Shown here: positions 37,752-39,328 of the stretch, one piece after another
Numbering within the stretch: position 1 is the first letter of the stretch
How the letters are laid out: each line of letters begins with the position of its first letter
Source: a virus
Virus record (IMG/VR): IMGVR_UViG_3300005289_000065
Location: 1-39,328 of that record
Length of the DNA stretch: 39,328 nt
Direction: 5' to 3' (one strand)
The notes under the pieces: model-generated
What the model was told of the DNA's origin: nothing
Databases searched by the model: none
Seen by the model: the letters and a program-made list of their open reading frames with translations, nothing else
Program-made: the position numbers and the translations under genes

Positions 37752-39200
37752 CTACGCCTCCCCACCGCCATCTGTCGGTACATCTCCGGTGGGCATGCTC
37801 GACAGTTGGCCTATCGTGTGTCCATAGGTAGCACCATCTCCTTCATTGTGGCCGTTCCCGATCCCGTTGCGATGGATAAAGCGCTCATTCCCATTGACGC
37901 AACGATCTGCGTAGGGTGGTGAGGAGATCGCCCCGTCACACATCCCTACACTCCCCTCTAGTGGCTTGCGCATACACAACACCGTCTCCCAATCGATTAC
38001 AGGACTGCCCTTCGCCTCCGCCAGCCTACGGAAGAAACTCACGCGCTTAGTCGTGTGCTCCTTATCTGCCCCAAACAGATCGGCCTGCGTGCCGTGGTGC
38101 GTGGTGAGCAGCGCATGATGCTCATGGACCGTGACGAACCCAGCAGCTTCGCACAGGGCTTGCCACTGATGGGGGAAATCTACGAGTTGACTATCGCGCA
38201 CATAGGCTTTCACGACCCAAATGGCGGCAGCGCCAGGGCGCAGGACGCCATAGACCTGCGAGACGACAGCACGGGCGGCTGACCAAAACGTGTCGGATTG
38301 GATATTGCCGAGTTGGCCCATCGCAGTTCCGTAAGGCGTTGTAGTCCGATGTCCATGGAGGGAGGGATTCTCTGGATTGCGTCCCCGCTGAAGTTGATTC
38401 CGTTCATAGATATTGCTCCCTCCATTGCGACCATCGCTATCCTGCCATGGGGGCGAGCTAATCGCCCCATCGAGTTCCCCCGCCACCATTCCACCGAGTT
38501 GCCCTGCGCTTTGCCCATACGCTACGTGGCGTATCTCGCCCCCCAAGATATGTTCTGGATGTGGGTCAGTTCCACCACTATGCACACACCCATTCGCATA
38601 AGGAGGGGAGGATAGCGCACAGTCGAGCGAGCCGGGAGGGAGGTTGCCGAGTTGGGCAGGGTCGCTGCCGTAGTAGGGATCAGCAATACGCTTTTCTTGC
38701 ATAATGCCCCTGTGACTATCCTTCTCGCGCTTCGCATGGTCTGCGTAGGTTTCTTCTTTCCCAAGTCCATTCGCATACGGCGGGCTCGACACACAACAGT
38801 CTGCCTGCCCCTGGAGCACTGTTTGTAACTGTCGTGAATCCCCCTGGAGACACACCGGCTTTTTCCACTGCGGTAACTGTCCATAGCGTTGCTGCCAGAA
38901 AGCGATATTAGCTTGCGCCAGTTCGTGAAAGCGTTCCTCCAGTTCTACGCCGATCCACCGGTAGCCCTGGAGCCCCGCGTCCAATCCACCGAGCCCGACG
39001 CCGCCAAACGGGTCACACACCGTATCGCCCGGTGCCAACCATCCCTCCTCCCGCACATGCTGATAGATGCGTTGGATGAGGGATCTGGAGTACTTAGCCG
39101 GGTGGGCAAAGGCCTCCGGCACGCAGAGCCCTTTCCACTGGGAGGAGTAACACCCCTCCCAGGTATCGACGGTTACTGCCGCATTGTGCGCCACCCCCAT
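37752..39200 (-). CDS. DNA methyltransferase with repeated SSPP motifs
   Basis: This 482-aa protein starts at ATG 39200 with GGAGG nine bases upstream. It has an AdoMet-binding motif I CDPFGGVGLGGLDAG (about 62-76) with the acidic end of the next strand GVELEERF, preceded by a motif-X-like KGLCVPEAFAHPAKYSRSL. Catalytic-type SSPPY/W occurs four times (138-142, 197-201, 248-252, 426-430). A linking segment [YP]YG-x4-[GA]QL[GS] also occurs four times (about 176, 228, 289, 459). SPPY is typical of N4-cytosine or some N6-adenine methyltransferases. The duplicated SSPP/GQLG units are probably inserted repeats, only one of which can be catalytic. It could protect phage DNA from restriction. The sequence does not show the recognition site. 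Confidence 0.8.
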   Translation of the reverse strand: MGVAHNAAVTVDTWEGCYSSQWKGLCVPEAFAHPAKYSRSLIQRIYQHVREEGWLAPGDTVCDPFGGVGLGGLDAGLQGYRWIGVELEERFHELAQANIAFWQQRYGQLPQWKKPVCLQGDSRQLQTVLQGQADCCVSSPPYANGLGKEETYADHAKREKDSHRGIMQEKRIADPYYGSDPAQLGNLPPGSLDCALSSPPYANGCVHSGGTDPHPEHILGGEIRHVAYGQSAGQLGGMVAGELDGAISSPPWQDSDGRNGGSNIYERNQLQRGRNPENPSLHGHRTTTPYGTAMGQLGNIQSDTFWSAARAVVSQVYGVLRPGAAAIWVVKAYVRDSQLVDFPHQWQALCEAAGFVTVHEHHALLTTHHGTQADLFGADKEHTTKRVSFFRRLAEAKGSPVIDWETVLCMRKPLEGSVGMCDGAISSPPYADRCVNGNERFIHRNGIGNGHNEGDGATYGHTIGQLSSMPTGDVPTDGGGEA

Positions 39201-39206
39201 CTGTCC

Positions 39207-39328
39207 CTACCTCCCCTGCTCGCCGGCCTCAGCCTCACGCCGCTCCACCTCCGCATCCACGTCTGCACTCTCGGCATCGTCGAACACCAGTTCTTCCTGC
39301 TCAGCCTCTTGCTTGGCCACCGCCGCCT
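39207..39328 (-). CDS. Acidic C-terminal end of a truncated protein
   Basis: The last 39 codons of a reverse-strand gene run off the right edge and stop at 39207-39209. The visible end is very acidic (KQEAEQEELVFDDAES, DVDAEVERREAEAGEQ). Its stop lies just upstream of the methyltransferase ATG and overlaps its ribosome-binding region, so the two are one operon. Nothing more can be said of its function. Confidence 0.6.
   Translation of the reverse strand, partial: AAVAKQEAEQEELVFDDAESADVDAEVERREAEAGEQGR

Noticed and set aside
37683-37829. Small forward ORF (starts MSVVSEGGEDG) near the 3' end of the methyltransferase gene
   Set aside because: About half is antisense to the methyltransferase C-terminus and no promoter with normal spacing is present.
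1-39328. tRNA or rRNA genes
   Set aside because: Intergenic gaps are short and none shows a cloverleaf or rRNA-like sequence by eye.

Overview
The window looks like part of a tailed-phage (podovirus-like) genome, or a prophage of that kind. The evidence is a tightly packed run of forward-strand virion genes, many with overlapping stop/start codons, followed by a lysis-like cluster and a short reverse-strand accessory block. Part of the gene order recalls the T7 tail and ejection module: connector-like protein, large beta-rich nozzle-like protein, GNAT-fold protein, two internal-type proteins, then a giant protein that opens with a lytic transglycosylase domain. No terminase, capsid, portal or polymerase gene is in the window. 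The host cannot be named from the sequence.

Layout: 1-3513 holds a 5'-truncated Ala-rich protein, a duplicated-domain neck/adaptor-like protein and a secreted beta-helix protein. 3513-5491 is a TIGR-Tas-like RNA-guided cassette: promoter, array 1, tas gene, array 2. 5509-11729 resumes virion genes (two further adaptor-like proteins, five small proteins and a 1081-aa nozzle-like protein). 11768-25607 holds GNAT-fold, coiled-coil and internal proteins and the 2886-aa polyvalent protein (transglycosylase, probable ADP-ribosyltransferase, N6-adenine methyltransferase, strawberry-notch-type helicase). 25743-33259 holds five fibre-like proteins, all with N-terminal signal peptides. 33271-36286 is a lysis-like region (holin candidate, lipoprotein, NlpC/P60-like peptidase, membrane-anchored coiled coil, secreted HNH-like protein) with an HNH gene on the opposite strand. 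36294-39328 is a reverse-strand block (small proteins, HNH protein, DNA methyltransferase with repeated SSPP motifs, acidic tail of a further protein).

The most important content is at 3581-5491. Two arrays, each with exactly twelve 37-bp units, flank a 327-aa gene. Two different short repeats alternate, an edge repeat close to GTGCGYAGCCG and a loop repeat close to GTGTCACCCG, separated by 8-nt spacers that are all different (48 in total). The gene between them has a region resembling the Nop/IS110-transposase C-terminal fold and no visible nuclease domain. This matches what I recall of the TIGR-Tas systems (tandem interspaced guide RNA, reported in 2025), here as a nuclease-less TasA-like form embedded in a phage structural operon with two arrays on one transcription strand. 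A promoter-like sequence places a transcription start at the beginning of array 1. The last repeat of each array decays directly into the ribosome-binding region of the next gene.

Functional picture (inference): the virion proteins build a short tail and an internal ejection apparatus. The polyvalent protein probably enters the cell with the DNA, opens the wall and modifies or protects DNA against restriction. The methyltransferase on the reverse strand adds further DNA modification. The TIGR-Tas cassette could act in competition between phages or in silencing of DNA targets.
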